Part shown: positions 31,154 through 42,024 of the stretch, piece after piece
Position numbering within the stretch: the first letter of the stretch is position 1
Layout: each line of letters begins with the position of its first letter
NCBI RefSeq assembly: GCF_000310185.1
Contig: NZ_AMXD01000018.1
Coordinates: 1-43,991, forward strand
Length of the DNA: 43,991 nucleotides
Reading direction: 5' to 3'
From: Thauera aminoaromatica S2
GTDB taxonomy: Bacteria; Pseudomonadota; Gammaproteobacteria; Burkholderiales; Rhodocyclaceae
Translations under genes and position numbers: made by a program
The notes under the pieces: model-generated
Seen by the model: only the letters and a program-made list of their open reading frames with translations
Told to the model about the DNA's origin: nothing
The model's database searches: none

Positions 31154-32470
31154 GTGATCCGCCGCCCGCTCAGCTACGTCGCCCTCGTCATCGTCCTGCC
31201 GCTGGGGACGCTGATGGTCCTGGCGGCCCTGGCCGCCGCCTACCGCGGCAGCGATGCCGCACTCGCCCTGCTGGTGGTCGGGCTGGTCGGCTGGACGATC
31301 ATGCTGGTGCACAACCTGCGCCAGCTCGTCATCTGGGCGCGCCAGCCGGTGGGCACCCCGGTGCCGCAGGTCGAGGGCCTGTGGGGGCGGATCTTCGCCG
31401 AGATCGGCGACCGCATGCAGAGCGAGTGCGAGGTCAAGGAGCGCCTCTCGGCCGAACTCGGCCGCTTCCAGCAAGCCGCGCTGGCCATGCCCGACGGCGT
31501 GATCTACCTCGCCGAGGACGACACCATCGAGTGGATGAATCCGATGGCCGAGCAGCACTTCGACCTCGACCGCCGCAAGGACCTGCGCATGGCCTTGCCC
31601 GGCCTGGTGCGCCAGCCCGAGTTCGTCCGCTACCTTGCCGGGCGCGAGTATGCCGAACCGCTGGTGATGCGCTCGCTGCGCCGGCGCGAGCGCAGCCTGC
31701 AGGTGCAGGTCATCGGCTTCGCTGGCAACCGGCGCATGGTGCTGTCGCGCGACGTCTCCCAGCTCGAGCGCCTGGAGACCATGCGGCGCGACTTCGTCTC
31801 CAACGTGTCGCACGAGCTGCGGACCCCGCTGACCGTGGTCTGCGGCTTCCTCGAGACCCTGATCGACGGCCTCGACGACTTCGGGCGCGACGAGGTGCTG
31901 CAGTACCTGAGCCTCGCCAGCGAACAGTCCTCGCGCATGCAGCGCCTGATCGAGGAGTTGCTGACCTTGTCGGCGCTCGAGACCGGGGCGCCCGCGCCGG
32001 CGGAAGAGCAGGTGGATGCCCAGGCGCTGGTGCGCGACGTCGTGCGCGATTGCGAACTGCTCTCCGCGGGCCGTCACGAGGTGCGCCTGGTGCTCGAGGG
32101 TGGCGGCGAACTCCTCGGCAGCCACAAGGAATTGCGCAGCGCCTTCTCCAACCTGGCCAGCAACGCGGTGCGCTACACGCCGGCCGGCGGCCACATCGAG
32201 ATCGGCTGGCGCAGCGGTGCGGGTGGTGGCGAATTCTGGGTCGCGGACGACGGCATCGGCATCGACTCGGCGCACATCCCGCGCCTGACCGAACGCTTTT
32301 ACCGGGTGGATCGCGGGCGGTCGCGCGAGACCGGGGGCACAGGGCTGGGGCTGGCGATCGTCAAGCACGTCACCACGCGCCACCAGGGCGAACTCGCCAT
32401 CGAGAGCGAACCGGGGCGGGGCAGCCGCTTCACGCTGCGCTTCACGCCGGCACGGGTCAGGCCGGCCTGA
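31154..32470 (+). CDS. phoR: PhoR, phosphate regulon sensor histidine kinase
   Basis: The start is GTG at 31154 and the protein has 438 residues. Two N-terminal hydrophobic segments (about 8-30 and 36-55) have almost no periplasmic loop, as in PhoR. A PAS-like domain covers about 100-190. The phospho-acceptor His220 is in FVSNVSHELRTPLTVV. The ATP-binding domain shows SNLASNAVRYTP, VADDGIGID and GGTGLGLAIVKH. The 3' end overlaps the convergent gene at 32457 by 14 bases, so there is no room for a terminator. Confidence 0.93.
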   Translation: MIRRPLSYVALVIVLPLGTLMVLAALAAAYRGSDAALALLVVGLVGWTIMLVHNLRQLVIWARQPVGTPVPQVEGLWGRIFAEIGDRMQSECEVKERLSAELGRFQQAALAMPDGVIYLAEDDTIEWMNPMAEQHFDLDRRKDLRMALPGLVRQPEFVRYLAGREYAEPLVMRSLRRRERSLQVQVIGFAGNRRMVLSRDVSQLERLETMRRDFVSNVSHELRTPLTVVCGFLETLIDGLDDFGRDEVLQYLSLASEQSSRMQRLIEELLTLSALETGAPAPAEEQVDAQALVRDVVRDCELLSAGRHEVRLVLEGGGELLGSHKELRSAFSNLASNAVRYTPAGGHIEIGWRSGAGGGEFWVADDGIGIDSAHIPRLTERFYRVDRGRSRETGGTGLGLAIVKHVTTRHQGELAIESEPGRGSRFTLRFTPARVRPA

Positions 32471-34076
32471 CTTCCTGCTCGACCGGCACGAAGCTGCACT
32501 GGTCGAAGTTCGCGCCACGCATCAGCACCTTGAGCAGGCGCACCTGCTGACGCTCCTCGCCGTCCCGTACCTCGACGATGCGGTCCTTCTTGAACCAGGC
32601 GGGCGGCAGCACGAGCGCGCCTGCGGTCTTGAGCGCGGGCGAGGGCGGCAGCACGAAGGCCTGGTGGAAGGGTTCGCGCGCTCCCGTGCGTGCAGCCGTG
32701 CGCCGCACCCCGACCACCCGCGGTACGCCGGGCAGCACGTTGACGCCGACTTCCAGCGTGCCGTCGGTGCGGTACATCAGCCAGCTCAGATCGGCGATCA
32801 GCAGCTGATCGGCGTCGGGCGGGCGGATGCCGACGAGCTGGTGGTGGTCCAGGCGCGCCCCGTTGCCGCTGCGGCGCAGGCGGAAGCCGCCCACCGACTG
32901 GTCCATCAGTTCCCAGCGCTCGCACTCCATGCCCAGGTCCGCGGCCTGCGCCTCGCGTCGCCGGCTCTCCGAGGTGCTGCCATCGACCGTGGCCACGCGC
33001 TCGCCGAAGGTGAGCAGGGAGATGTCGTCGCGGAAGGCGCGCGCCCGTTGCTCGCCGACGGGTTGCTGGAAGAGCTCGCCCTTGATCGCGTAGCCGATCG
33101 CGAGCCAGTCGCCGGTGAAGTCGATCGCTCCGGCTTTCTGCCGGCGCGGGAAGCGCCGCCCGGAAGCCGCCAGTCCCCACGGGCGGTAGAGCGACAGCAG
33201 CAGGCGCGCGCTGGAACTGGCCGAGCAGTCGTTGCCGAGCCCGAGCGAGGCGGGCGTGACACCACGCTTGAACTGCGCGAGGACGGCCTGGATCTGGGTG
33301 GCGAGCCCGCTGCCGTCGAAGCGCAGCACGGTAGGCGTGCGCGCGAGCAGCCCAAGGGGGCGCAGGCCGCTGTCGCCGTCGGTGTCGATGCCGTAGGTGC
33401 TGGGCTTGTGTCCCTCGATGCCGGTGTCGAGCGTGCAATAGGGCGCAAAGCGCTGCGCCCAGCGCACGACCCAGTTCAGTTCGCGCTCGCCGCGGCCATA
33501 GGGGTTGGCGAGCTCGGCGAGCAGGGTGGCGACGTAGGCTTCCTGGGCACTCTGTGCACGCCAGACCTCGTTGAGCGGGTCGGTCACGCGTACCTGTGCG
33601 AGTCCGTTGCGCACGGCATCGTTGTAGGCGACATGCACCGCCCGCCACAACCCTTGCGGCAACTCGAGGTGGGCGCGGTAATACTCGACCAGCACGAGGC
33701 CCTCGTAGAACACCCGGCGCTGGGCGAGCAGCGCACGCTGGTCCTCGAGCGTGCCTTCGCGCGCGTCGGCGTCGGCGATGCGTGCGTAGGAGCGCGCCAC
33801 CGCCTTCCACAGCGAGACCACGCGCTCGAGCGCGCCGCCCTCCTGGTTGCGCGCCGGAGGTTGCGGGTGGATCGCATAAGCGTGCGCCATCTCGCCCTGC
33901 ACGAAGGCGAGCGTCTCGCGCGCGGCCTCCAGCACCTCGAGGTGCTGGTTGGGCGCCGGGGAGGCCTCCAGCAGGCCGTTGACGATGCGACCCAGGCTGG
34001 CATGCGTGGCGCGGAAATCGGTCGGGTGCAGCTTCTGCAGCAGGGCGAGGCAGACCGCGGGCTGGCTGTAGTCCAT
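32457..34076 (-). CDS. Conserved protein with a PilZ-like C-terminal region
   Basis: This is a 539-residue soluble protein with no signal peptide. Residues 1-300 are mostly helical and unlike any domain I can name. Two stretches recall the PilZ c-di-GMP fold: RRFPRR (307-312) followed by DFTGDW (319-324), and ERWELMDQSVGGFRLRR (386-402), which contains the [DN]xSxxG pattern. A later segment (GTLEVGVNVLPGVPRVVGV) resembles the end of a PilZ barrel. It may be a c-di-GMP receptor; this is unproven. It lies 14 bases downstream of the HIT gene, probably as the last gene of the gat operon, and overlaps phoR tail to tail. Confidence 0.6.
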   Translation of the reverse strand: MDYSQPAVCLALLQKLHPTDFRATHASLGRIVNGLLEASPAPNQHLEVLEAARETLAFVQGEMAHAYAIHPQPPARNQEGGALERVVSLWKAVARSYARIADADAREGTLEDQRALLAQRRVFYEGLVLVEYYRAHLELPQGLWRAVHVAYNDAVRNGLAQVRVTDPLNEVWRAQSAQEAYVATLLAELANPYGRGERELNWVVRWAQRFAPYCTLDTGIEGHKPSTYGIDTDGDSGLRPLGLLARTPTVLRFDGSGLATQIQAVLAQFKRGVTPASLGLGNDCSASSSARLLLSLYRPWGLAASGRRFPRRQKAGAIDFTGDWLAIGYAIKGELFQQPVGEQRARAFRDDISLLTFGERVATVDGSTSESRRREAQAADLGMECERWELMDQSVGGFRLRRSGNGARLDHHQLVGIRPPDADQLLIADLSWLMYRTDGTLEVGVNVLPGVPRVVGVRRTAARTGAREPFHQAFVLPPSPALKTAGALVLPPAWFKKDRIVEVRDGEERQQVRLLKVLMRGANFDQCSFVPVEQEVRPA

Positions 34077-34090
34077 GGCTTCGCGCGTCC

Positions 34091-34510
34091 TCAGTCCGGT
34101 CCGCTCGGGTGCAGCGCGCCGTCGATCGCGCGTGCGAGGGCGACCGCGTCGGCGGCGGGGTGGATCACGCCGTCGCGCTGCGGTGCGCCCCACACCGACT
34201 CGGGGAAGTGGCGGTCGTCGCGGTAGCGCGGGATCACGTGCCAGTGCAGGTGCGGCACCATGTTGCCGAAGCTGGCCAGGTTGATCTTGTCCGGGTCGAG
34301 CAGATTGCGCAGCGCCGCCTCGGTGGCCATCACCACATCCAGAAGATGACGGCGATCGGCCGGCGAGAGGTCGGTCATCTCGCCGACGTGCTCGCCCCAC
34401 ACCACCCGGCAGAAGCCCGGGTGGGCGGCGTCATCGACGCGGATGACGCGGCAGCGCTCGTCTTCCCAGAGGACGAGTTCGGACGGCAGGGCGCACAGGG
34501 GGCAATCCAT
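34091..34510 (-). CDS. HIT-family nucleotide-binding protein
   Basis: The 139-residue protein carries the histidine triad HLHWHVIPR near residues 87-95 and an N-terminal CPLC pair that could bind zinc. HIT proteins hydrolyse or transfer nucleotides from phosphoramidates or dinucleoside polyphosphates; the substrate here is unknown. It follows the amidotransferase gene by 77 bases on the same strand. Confidence 0.9.
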   Translation of the reverse strand: MDCPLCALPSELVLWEDERCRVIRVDDAAHPGFCRVVWGEHVGEMTDLSPADRRHLLDVVMATEAALRNLLDPDKINLASFGNMVPHLHWHVIPRYRDDRHFPESVWGAPQRDGVIHPAADAVALARAIDGALHPSGPD

Positions 34511-34587
34511 GAGGGTTTCTCGGTCGGCTGCGGAGGGTTCGACGGATTTTCAATCTAGGCCCGACGCTGCGGGCGGGCGAGGAACTG

Positions 34588-35421
34588 TTACGCACTCGGA
34601 GCCTTGTCGATGCCCCGGCGCGGGTAATCCTGCGCCACGGTGGCGGTTTCCCCGAGCGCGATCGTGTCGCCGTCGCGGAAGGCGACCAGGTTGCCCGGCG
34701 CGATTTGCGTCCAGTGCTCGTTATCGGTGAGCGGCGTGGTGGCGATCACCGCGACGCGGTCCTGCGGACCGGTGAGGCGGCGGAAATCCACCGTGAGGTC
34801 CTCGTCGGCCAGGTGGGCCTCGGCGAAGGGCGCGCGCCGGACGATGTAGCACAAGCGCGACGAGCAGTGCGCGAACAGCCAGTCGCCGTCCGAGAGCAGG
34901 AAGTTGAACTCGCCGCGGCTGCCGATCTCGCGCGCGAGCTCGCGCAGCGCCGCGTGCAGTTCCGCGGGCGCAGGCTTGCCCGCGGGAAAGCGCGCGGCCA
35001 GCGTGTCGAGGATGTGGCAGAAGGCGAGCTCCGAGTCGGTGCTGCCGACCGGCAGAAAGCGCCCCGAGAGCGGCGGCGCGAAGTCCTTCAGGTTGCCGTT
35101 GTGGGCGAAGATCCAGTAGCGTCCCCACAGCTCGCGCTGGAAGGGGTGGGTGTTCTCGAGCCGGATCTCGCCCTGGGTGGCCTTGCGGATGTGGGCGATG
35201 ACGTTGAGCGAGCGGATCGGGTAGCGATTCACCAGCTCCGCCACCGGCGAATGCGCGCTCGGCGCCGGGTCGAGGAAGACGCGCACGCCGCGGCCCTCGA
35301 AGAAGGCGATCCCCCAGCCGTCGCGGTGGTGGTCGGTGAGCCCGCCGCGCGCGCGGAAGCCCGCGAACGAGAAACAGATGTCGGTCGGCACGTTGCAGTT
35401 CATGCCCAGCAACTGGCACAT
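34588..35421 (-). CDS. yafJ: YafJ-type class II glutamine amidotransferase
   Basis: The 277-residue protein starts MCQLLGMN, so Cys2 becomes the N-terminal nucleophile after methionine removal. DGWGIAFFEG, AHIRKATQG, FAHNGNL and GSTDSELAF are class II amidotransferase landmarks. No synthetase domain is attached, and the physiological substrate of this family is not known. It lies 33 bases after gatB. Confidence 0.88.
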   Translation of the reverse strand: MCQLLGMNCNVPTDICFSFAGFRARGGLTDHHRDGWGIAFFEGRGVRVFLDPAPSAHSPVAELVNRYPIRSLNVIAHIRKATQGEIRLENTHPFQRELWGRYWIFAHNGNLKDFAPPLSGRFLPVGSTDSELAFCHILDTLAARFPAGKPAPAELHAALRELAREIGSRGEFNFLLSDGDWLFAHCSSRLCYIVRRAPFAEAHLADEDLTVDFRRLTGPQDRVAVIATTPLTDNEHWTQIAPGNLVAFRDGDTIALGETATVAQDYPRRGIDKAPSA

Positions 35422-35454
35422 CGTGAAACCCTCCGTTCGCGGCCGCTTTCCCGC

Positions 35455-36915
35455 TCAGGCGCCGAGCTTCTTCCTCAGCAGCGCGTTGACCTGGGCAGGG
35501 CCGGCCTTGCCCTTGCTCGCCTTCATGACCTGGCCGACCAGGGCGTTGAAGGCCTTCTCCTTGCCGGCGCGGAATTCCTCCACCGATTTCTGGTTGGCCG
35601 CCAGCACCTCGTCGATCATGGCCTCGATCGCGCCGGTGTCCGTCACCTGCCTGAGGCCTTGCTTGTCGATGACTTCGTCCGCCGTCGCACCCTCGCCGTT
35701 CCACAGCGCTTCGAACACCTTCCTGGCGATGGCGTTGGAGATGGTGTTGTCGGCGATGCGCGCCACCAGGCCGGCGAGCTGCGCCGGCGACACCGGCGAG
35801 GCGGCGACGTCGAGCTCGGCCTTGTTGAGGCGGGCGGCGAGTTCGCCCATGACCCAGTTGGCGCAAGGCTTGGCGAGCGCGGCCCCGGCCGCCGACACCG
35901 TGGCCTGGTAGAAGTCGGCGACTTCCTTGGAGGCGGTGAGCGTGGTCGCGTCGTAGGCCGACAGCCCCCAGTCGTCCATGAAGCGCCCCTTCATCGCCCC
36001 CGGCAGCTCAGGCATCTCCGCCTGCACGCGCGCCTTCCACTCCGGCGCGATCATCAGCGGCAGCAGGTCGGGGTCGGGGAAGTAGCGGTAGTCGTGGGCG
36101 TCTTCCTTGCTGCGCATCATGCGCGTCTCGCCCGTGTCCGGGTCGAACAGCACGGTGGCCTGCTCGATGCGGCCGCCGTCCTCGAGGGTGTCGATCTGCC
36201 ACTGCACCTCGTAGTCGATCGCCTGCTGCAGGAAGCGGAAGGAGTTGAGGTTCTTGATCTCGCGCCGGGTGCCGAACTCGGTCGCGCCCTTCCTGCGCAC
36301 CGAGACGTTGGCGTCGCAGCGGAACGAGCCTTCCTGCATGTTGCCGTCGCAGATGTCGATCCAGCGCACCAGCGCGTGCAGCGTGCGCGCATAGGCCACG
36401 GCCTCGGCGGACGAGCGCATGTCGGGCTCGGAGACGATCTCGAGCAGCGGCGTGCCGGCGCGGTTGAGGTCGATGCCGGTCATGCCGTGGAAGTCCTCGT
36501 GCAGGCTCTTGCCCGCGTCTTCCTCGAGGTGGGCGCGGGTCAGGCGCACGGTCTTCTCATACGCCGACTCGCCCTCGCCGACGCGGATGGTGATCGTGCC
36601 GCCGACTACCACCGGCAGGTCCATCTGGCTGATCTGGTAGCCCTTGGGGAGGTCGGGGTAGAAGTAGTTCTTGCGCGCGAACACGCTCTTTTCCGCCACG
36701 TGGGCGCCGATCGCCAGCCCGAAGCGGATCGCGCGCTCGACCGCGCCGCGGTTGAGCACCGGCAGCACGCCGGGGAGCGCGATGTCCACCGCGCTCGCCT
36801 GGCGGTTGGGCTCGGCGCCGAAGGCGGTGCTGGCGCCGGAAAAGATCTTGCTGGCGGTGTCGAGCTGGGCGTGGACTTCCAGCCCGATGACGACTTCCCA
36901 ATCGGATCGGCTCAT
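35455..36915 (-). CDS. gatB: GatB, Asp/Glu-tRNA amidotransferase subunit B
   Basis: The 486-residue kinase and tRNA-binding subunit has [24 protein letters not shown] at the start and the conserved [14 protein letters not shown] segment. A C-terminal tail domain ends in [11 protein letters not shown]. With GatA and GatC it converts misacylated Glu-tRNA(Gln) and/or Asp-tRNA(Asn) to the amide. It is separated from gatA by a lipoprotein gene. Confidence 0.97.
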   Translation of the reverse strand: MSRSDWEVVIGLEVHAQLDTASKIFSGASTAFGAEPNRQASAVDIALPGVLPVLNRGAVERAIRFGLAIGAHVAEKSVFARKNYFYPDLPKGYQISQMDLPVVVGGTITIRVGEGESAYEKTVRLTRAHLEEDAGKSLHEDFHGMTGIDLNRAGTPLLEIVSEPDMRSSAEAVAYARTLHALVRWIDICDGNMQEGSFRCDANVSVRRKGATEFGTRREIKNLNSFRFLQQAIDYEVQWQIDTLEDGGRIEQATVLFDPDTGETRMMRSKEDAHDYRYFPDPDLLPLMIAPEWKARVQAEMPELPGAMKGRFMDDWGLSAYDATTLTASKEVADFYQATVSAAGAALAKPCANWVMGELAARLNKAELDVAASPVSPAQLAGLVARIADNTISNAIARKVFEALWNGEGATADEVIDKQGLRQVTDTGAIEAMIDEVLAANQKSVEEFRAGKEKAFNALVGQVMKASKGKAGPAQVNALLRKKLGA

Positions 36916-36952
36916 GGTGTGTTCTCGTGTTGCGTGCAGCCGGCCACCGGGG

Positions 36953-37468
36953 TCAGTGGCACTGGCCGTTGGTCCGATCGACGAGGATCGGCCACAGGTA
37001 ATCGGAGGCGCCGCGGGTGCAGCGGCTGGCGCAGTTGGCGAAGCCGACGGTGACGGCCTTGCCCTGCTCGAAGATGTCCACCGTGCAGCCGTCGGGCGCG
37101 CGCAGCTGCACGCTCGGCTTCTCGCGCGTCTGCGTGAATGGGCCGTGGAAGCTGCAACTGCCGCGGCGCGGGATGTCGACGTCGGCGTTGAAGGCGTTGA
37201 CCTTGGACTGCGCGATGTCGAGCGTGATGCGCGTGGTGTAGCCGGCCTCGTCGCGGAAGCGGCAGTCGGCGCGCACGTCGAGCGGCCGCCACGGCATCGG
37301 GCGCAGGTGCTTGCCGGCCGAGCTCGGACTGGCCAGCACCTCGTCGCTGATCGGCGCGTCGGAAGGCGGCAGCACCGGCAACGCGCAGGCCGACAGCAGC
37401 ACCGCCGCCGCCAGTGCGGCGAGGCGGCCGTGGAGCGGGCGCAGCGTCGGGCGGGACAGGGCGCTCAC
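36953..37468 (-). CDS. Predicted lipoprotein of unknown function between gatA and gatB
   Basis: The 171-residue protein has a signal peptide and lipobox LSAC, with Cys28 as the lipidation site. The mature part is about 144 residues with several cysteines ([42 protein letters not shown]), which could form disulfides in the periplasm. I do not recognise a named family. It starts ten bases after gatA and ends 37 bases before gatB, so it is inside the gat operon, although an envelope lipoprotein has no clear tie to tRNA amidation. Confidence 0.8.
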   Translation of the reverse strand: MSALSRPTLRPLHGRLAALAAAVLLSACALPVLPPSDAPISDEVLASPSSAGKHLRPMPWRPLDVRADCRFRDEAGYTTRITLDIAQSKVNAFNADVDIPRRGSCSFHGPFTQTREKPSVQLRAPDGCTVDIFEQGKAVTVGFANCASRCTRGASDYLWPILVDRTNGQCH

Positions 37469-37478
37469 TGCGTGGAAC

Positions 37479-38951
37479 TCACGCGGCGCACGCCGGCCGG
37501 CGCGCGTGCCAGTCGGTGGCGTGCTGGAAGCGGTGTGCGGCGTGCAGCAGGCGGGATTCGGCGAAATAGTCGCCGATCAGCTGCAGGCCCACCGGCAGGC
37601 CGTCGGCGCCGAAGCCCACCGGGTGCGACAGTCCGGGCAGGCCGGCGAGGTTCACCGCGATGGTGTAGATGTCGGACAGGTACATCTGCACCGGGTCGTC
37701 GGCCTTCTCGCCGAGCGTCCAGGCCGTGGTCGGCGTGGTCGGTCCGGCGATCAGGTCGCAGTGTTGCAGCGCGGCCTGGAAGTCCTGCGCGATCAGGCGG
37801 CGCAGGCGCTGCGCCTGCAGGTAGTAGGCATCGTAGTAGCCGTGCGAGAGCACGTAGGTGCCGACCAGGATGCGGCGCTTGACTTCGGCGCCGAAGCCCT
37901 CGGCGCGGCTCTTCGCGTACATGTCGGCGAGGTCGCCGTAGTCGGCGGCGCGGTGGCCGTAGCGCACGCCATCGAAGCGACTGAGGTTGCTCGAGCATTC
38001 CGCCGGCGCGATCACGTAGTAGGCCGGGATCGCCAGCTTCGCGTTGGGCAGCGAGACCTCGACCGTGGTGGCGCCGAGCACGCGGTACTGCTCGACCGCC
38101 GCCTCGACCGCGGCGCGTACGTCGTCGGACATGCCCTCGGCGAAGAACTCGCGCGGCAGGCCGATGCGCAGGCCTTCGAGCGGGCGGGCGCAAGCGGGGC
38201 CGGCGAGCGCGGCGGCGTAGTCCTCGGTCGGGCGCTCCAGGCTGGTGGAGTCGCGCGCGTCGAAGCCGGTCATCGCCCCGAGCAGCAGCGCGCAGTCCTC
38301 GGCGCTGGCGCCGAAGGCGCCGCCCTGGTCGAGCGAGGAGGCGTAGGCGATCATGCCGTAGCGGCTCACCAGGCCGTAGGTGGGCTTGATGCCGGTGATG
38401 CCGCAGTAGGCTGCGGGCTGGCGCACCGAGCCGCCGGTGTCGGTGCCGGTGGCGATCGGCGCCAGGCGCGCCGCCACCGCGGCGGCCGAGCCGCCGGACG
38501 AGCCGCCGGGGATGCGGCCGAGGTTCCACGGGTTCTTCACCGCGCCGAAGTACGAGCTCTCGTTCGACGAGCCCATGGCGAACTCGTCCATGTTGGCCTT
38601 GCCCAGGCTTACCGCGCCGGCGGCCTCGAGCAGGCTCACCACGTGGGCGTCGTAGGGGCTGACGAAGTTGGCCAGCATCTTCGAGCCGCAGGTGGTGAGC
38701 ACGCCCTCGGTGCAGAACACGTCCTTGTGCGCGAGCGGGATGCCGGTGAGCGGCCCGGCGCTGCCGGCGGCGATGCGCGCGTCGGCCGCGCGCGCGGCGG
38801 CGAGCGCGCCTTCGCGGTCGACGGTGATGAAGGCGTTGAGCGCGGGGTTGAGCGCGTCGATGCGGTCGAGGAACAGGCCCGCGAGTTCGACGGCGGAGAT
38901 CTGCCGGGCGTCGAGCGCGCGGCGCAGTTCCGGGAGGGAAGCGTTGATCAT
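37479..38951 (-). CDS. gatA: GatA, Asp/Glu-tRNA amidotransferase subunit A
   Basis: The 490-residue amidase-signature enzyme supplies ammonia from glutamine. The catalytic lysine lies in [12 protein letters not shown] (about residue 76) and the serine-rich [17 protein letters not shown] (about 150-166) carries the cis-Ser and nucleophile Ser. [24 protein letters not shown] follows. It lies 85 bases after gatC. Confidence 0.97.
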   Translation of the reverse strand: MINASLPELRRALDARQISAVELAGLFLDRIDALNPALNAFITVDREGALAAARAADARIAAGSAGPLTGIPLAHKDVFCTEGVLTTCGSKMLANFVSPYDAHVVSLLEAAGAVSLGKANMDEFAMGSSNESSYFGAVKNPWNLGRIPGGSSGGSAAAVAARLAPIATGTDTGGSVRQPAAYCGITGIKPTYGLVSRYGMIAYASSLDQGGAFGASAEDCALLLGAMTGFDARDSTSLERPTEDYAAALAGPACARPLEGLRIGLPREFFAEGMSDDVRAAVEAAVEQYRVLGATTVEVSLPNAKLAIPAYYVIAPAECSSNLSRFDGVRYGHRAADYGDLADMYAKSRAEGFGAEVKRRILVGTYVLSHGYYDAYYLQAQRLRRLIAQDFQAALQHCDLIAGPTTPTTAWTLGEKADDPVQMYLSDIYTIAVNLAGLPGLSHPVGFGADGLPVGLQLIGDYFAESRLLHAAHRFQHATDWHARRPACAA

Positions 38952-39036
38952 TTTACGGTCGGGCAGGTTGGCGCAGCGGCGCGCTCCGGGCGGACGGGCG
39001 CGGGCGCAGCGACGGGAACGGTGGCCGCGGAGCGGA

Positions 39037-39324
39037 TCATTCGATGACTTTCGGCACCAGGTAGAGGCCGGCCTCGGTTTGCGGCGCGACCTTCTGGAAG
39101 GCGTCGCGGCGGTCGGTCTCGGTGACGACGTCGGGACGCAGGCGGGTGGGAAACTCCTGCGGGTGGCTCATCGGCTCCACGCCGGTGGTGTCGACCGCCT
39201 GCATCTGCTCGATGAGGCCGAAGATTCCGTCGAGCTTGGCGCGCGTGGCTTCGAGTTCGGTGTCGGAAAGCGCGATGCGCGCGAGGCGGGCGATGTGCCC
39301 GACCTGGTCATTGGAGAGCGACAT
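39037..39324 (-). CDS. gatC: GatC, Asp/Glu-tRNA amidotransferase subunit C
   Basis: The 95-residue GatC begins [21 protein letters not shown] and ends VPKVIE, both typical. It stabilises GatA in the GatCAB complex. It is the first gene of the minus-strand operon; its promoter should lie in the AT-rich part (about 39330-39375) of the divergent gap with mreB. Confidence 0.94.
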   Translation of the reverse strand: MSLSNDQVGHIARLARIALSDTELEATRAKLDGIFGLIEQMQAVDTTGVEPMSHPQEFPTRLRPDVVTETDRRDAFQKVAPQTEAGLYLVPKVIE

Positions 39325-39380
39325 GGCGTAACAAAACCTGCTGAATCCACAAAGGTTTGTAGGTTATCATAATCGTCTTT

Positions 39381-40537
<1,157 letters not shown>

Positions 40538-40608
40538 CGCTCTCCGGCCCCGGTGCGCGCGCCGGGGCGCGTTTCTCCTCTCCACCCGACGGCCCTGGTT
40601 CGTAGCGG

Positions 40609-41487
40609 ATGTCTCTCGTCGGCCATCAGCCCCCTCCCATCTTCCGGCGCGGCCCGGCACCCTTGGCGCGCCTGTTCGTGTTCGTCGCGCTGTGCCTCGT
40701 GCTGCTCGTGGCCGACCTGCGCTTCCGCTATCTCGAGGTGCTGCGCAACGCGCTGTCCGTGGTCACCTACCCGCTGCAGATGGCGGCGTCGACGCCGGCC
40801 GACGTGGTGCGCAACGCCTCGCGCTATTTCGGCACCCTGGTCGATGTGCAGCTCGAGAACGCAGAGTTGCGCCGCCACCAGCTCGGCGCCGGCGAACGCC
40901 TGCTGCGCTTCGAGCAGCTCGAGCAGGAGAACCTGCATCTGCGCGAGCTGCTGCAGATGTCGCAGCGCGTGCAGACGAAGAGCATCGCCGCCGACATCCT
41001 CTACAACGCGCCCGACCCCTTCGCGCGCAAGGTGATCCTCGACCGCGGCACCCAGCAGGGTGTCGAGGCCGGTCTCGCGGTGCTCGACGCCAACGGCGTG
41101 ATCGGCCAAGTCACCCGCGTCCATCCGGTCCAGTCCGAAGTCACCCTGCTCACCGACCGCAACCAGTCGATTCCGGTCAGCGTGGTGCGCAACGGCGTGC
41201 GCGGCGTGCTCTACGGCGTCGGCCGCGGCATGCTGGAGATGCGCCACGTACTCGCCGAGGTCGATATCCAGCCCGGCGACCGCCTCGTCACCTCGGGCCT
41301 CGACGGCATCTTCGTGCCCGGCCTGCCGGTGGCGACGGTGACCCGGGTCGATCGCGACCAGGACGCCTTCGCGCGCATCGAATGCGAGCCGCTGGCGGCG
41401 ATCGAGCGCAGCGTGCAGGTGCTGGTGATCGGGCGCGCCGCGTATCCGCCGCCTCCACCGCCGCCCGAACCCGCGGGAGGGCGCTGA
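40609..41487 (+). CDS. mreC: MreC, rod-shape-determining protein
   Basis: The 292-residue protein has one N-terminal transmembrane helix (LARLFVFVALCLVLLVADL), a coiled coil (about 80-120, NAELRRHQLGAGERLLRFEQLEQENLHLRELL) and a periplasmic beta domain (VILDRGTQQGVEAGLAVLDANGVIGQV; GDRLVTSGLDGIFVPGLPVATV). The end is proline-rich. It activates PBP2. Confidence 0.95.
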   Translation: MSLVGHQPPPIFRRGPAPLARLFVFVALCLVLLVADLRFRYLEVLRNALSVVTYPLQMAASTPADVVRNASRYFGTLVDVQLENAELRRHQLGAGERLLRFEQLEQENLHLRELLQMSQRVQTKSIAADILYNAPDPFARKVILDRGTQQGVEAGLAVLDANGVIGQVTRVHPVQSEVTLLTDRNQSIPVSVVRNGVRGVLYGVGRGMLEMRHVLAEVDIQPGDRLVTSGLDGIFVPGLPVATVTRVDRDQDAFARIECEPLAAIERSVQVLVIGRAAYPPPPPPPEPAGGR

Positions 41488-41490
41488 ACC

Positions 41491-42012
41491 ATGCACCCCA
41501 CCAACCGTTCCAGCCGCATCCTGCAGCCGGTCAAGCTGTGGTTCGTCTACCTGAGCCTGTTCGTCGCGCTCGGCCTGGAGTACATCCCCACCGGACGCAC
41601 GCCCGGCCTGCCCGACTGGGTAGCGCTGGCGTTGGCCTTCTGGTGCGTGCGCGAGCCGCTCGCGATCGGCATGGGCGCGGGTTTCGCCTTCGGCCTGCTG
41701 ATGGACGTCGGCCTCGGCGCGGCGATGGGGCAGCACGCGCTCGCCTATGTCGTGCTGGCTTATCTGGCCAACGCGCTCGCCCGCCGCGTGCTGTGGTTCC
41801 CCGCCTGGCAGCAGGCGCTGCACGTGTTGCCCCTGCTGCTGCTGGCGCAGGCGATCATGGCGCTGGTGCGCCTGGTGGCGGGGGCGGAGTTCCCCGGGTG
41901 GGCGTATTTCCTGTCGAGCTTCGGCAGCGCGCTGCTGTGGACGCCGCTGTCCTTCCTGCTGCTGCTGCCGCAGTACCAGCCGGACGAGCGCGATGACAAT
42001 CGCCCGATCTGA
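41491..42012 (+). CDS. mreD: MreD, rod-shape-determining membrane protein
   Basis: The 173-residue protein has five or six hydrophobic segments, beginning LWFVYLSLFVALGLEYIP and ending LLWTPLSFLLLLPQYQPDERDDNRPI. MreD is poorly conserved in sequence, but the length, membrane layout and place between mreC and mrdA are decisive. The gap to mreC is three bases. Confidence 0.92.
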   Translation: MHPTNRSSRILQPVKLWFVYLSLFVALGLEYIPTGRTPGLPDWVALALAFWCVREPLAIGMGAGFAFGLLMDVGLGAAMGQHALAYVVLAYLANALARRVLWFPAWQQALHVLPLLLLAQAIMALVRLVAGAEFPGWAYFLSSFGSALLWTPLSFLLLLPQYQPDERDDNRPI

Positions 42013-42024
42013 GGCGGGCGGGCG

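Noticed and set aside
34705-37053. A 782-codon plus-strand open frame opposite yafJ and gatB
   Set aside because: It is antisense to two conserved genes and has the same mirror-frame composition.
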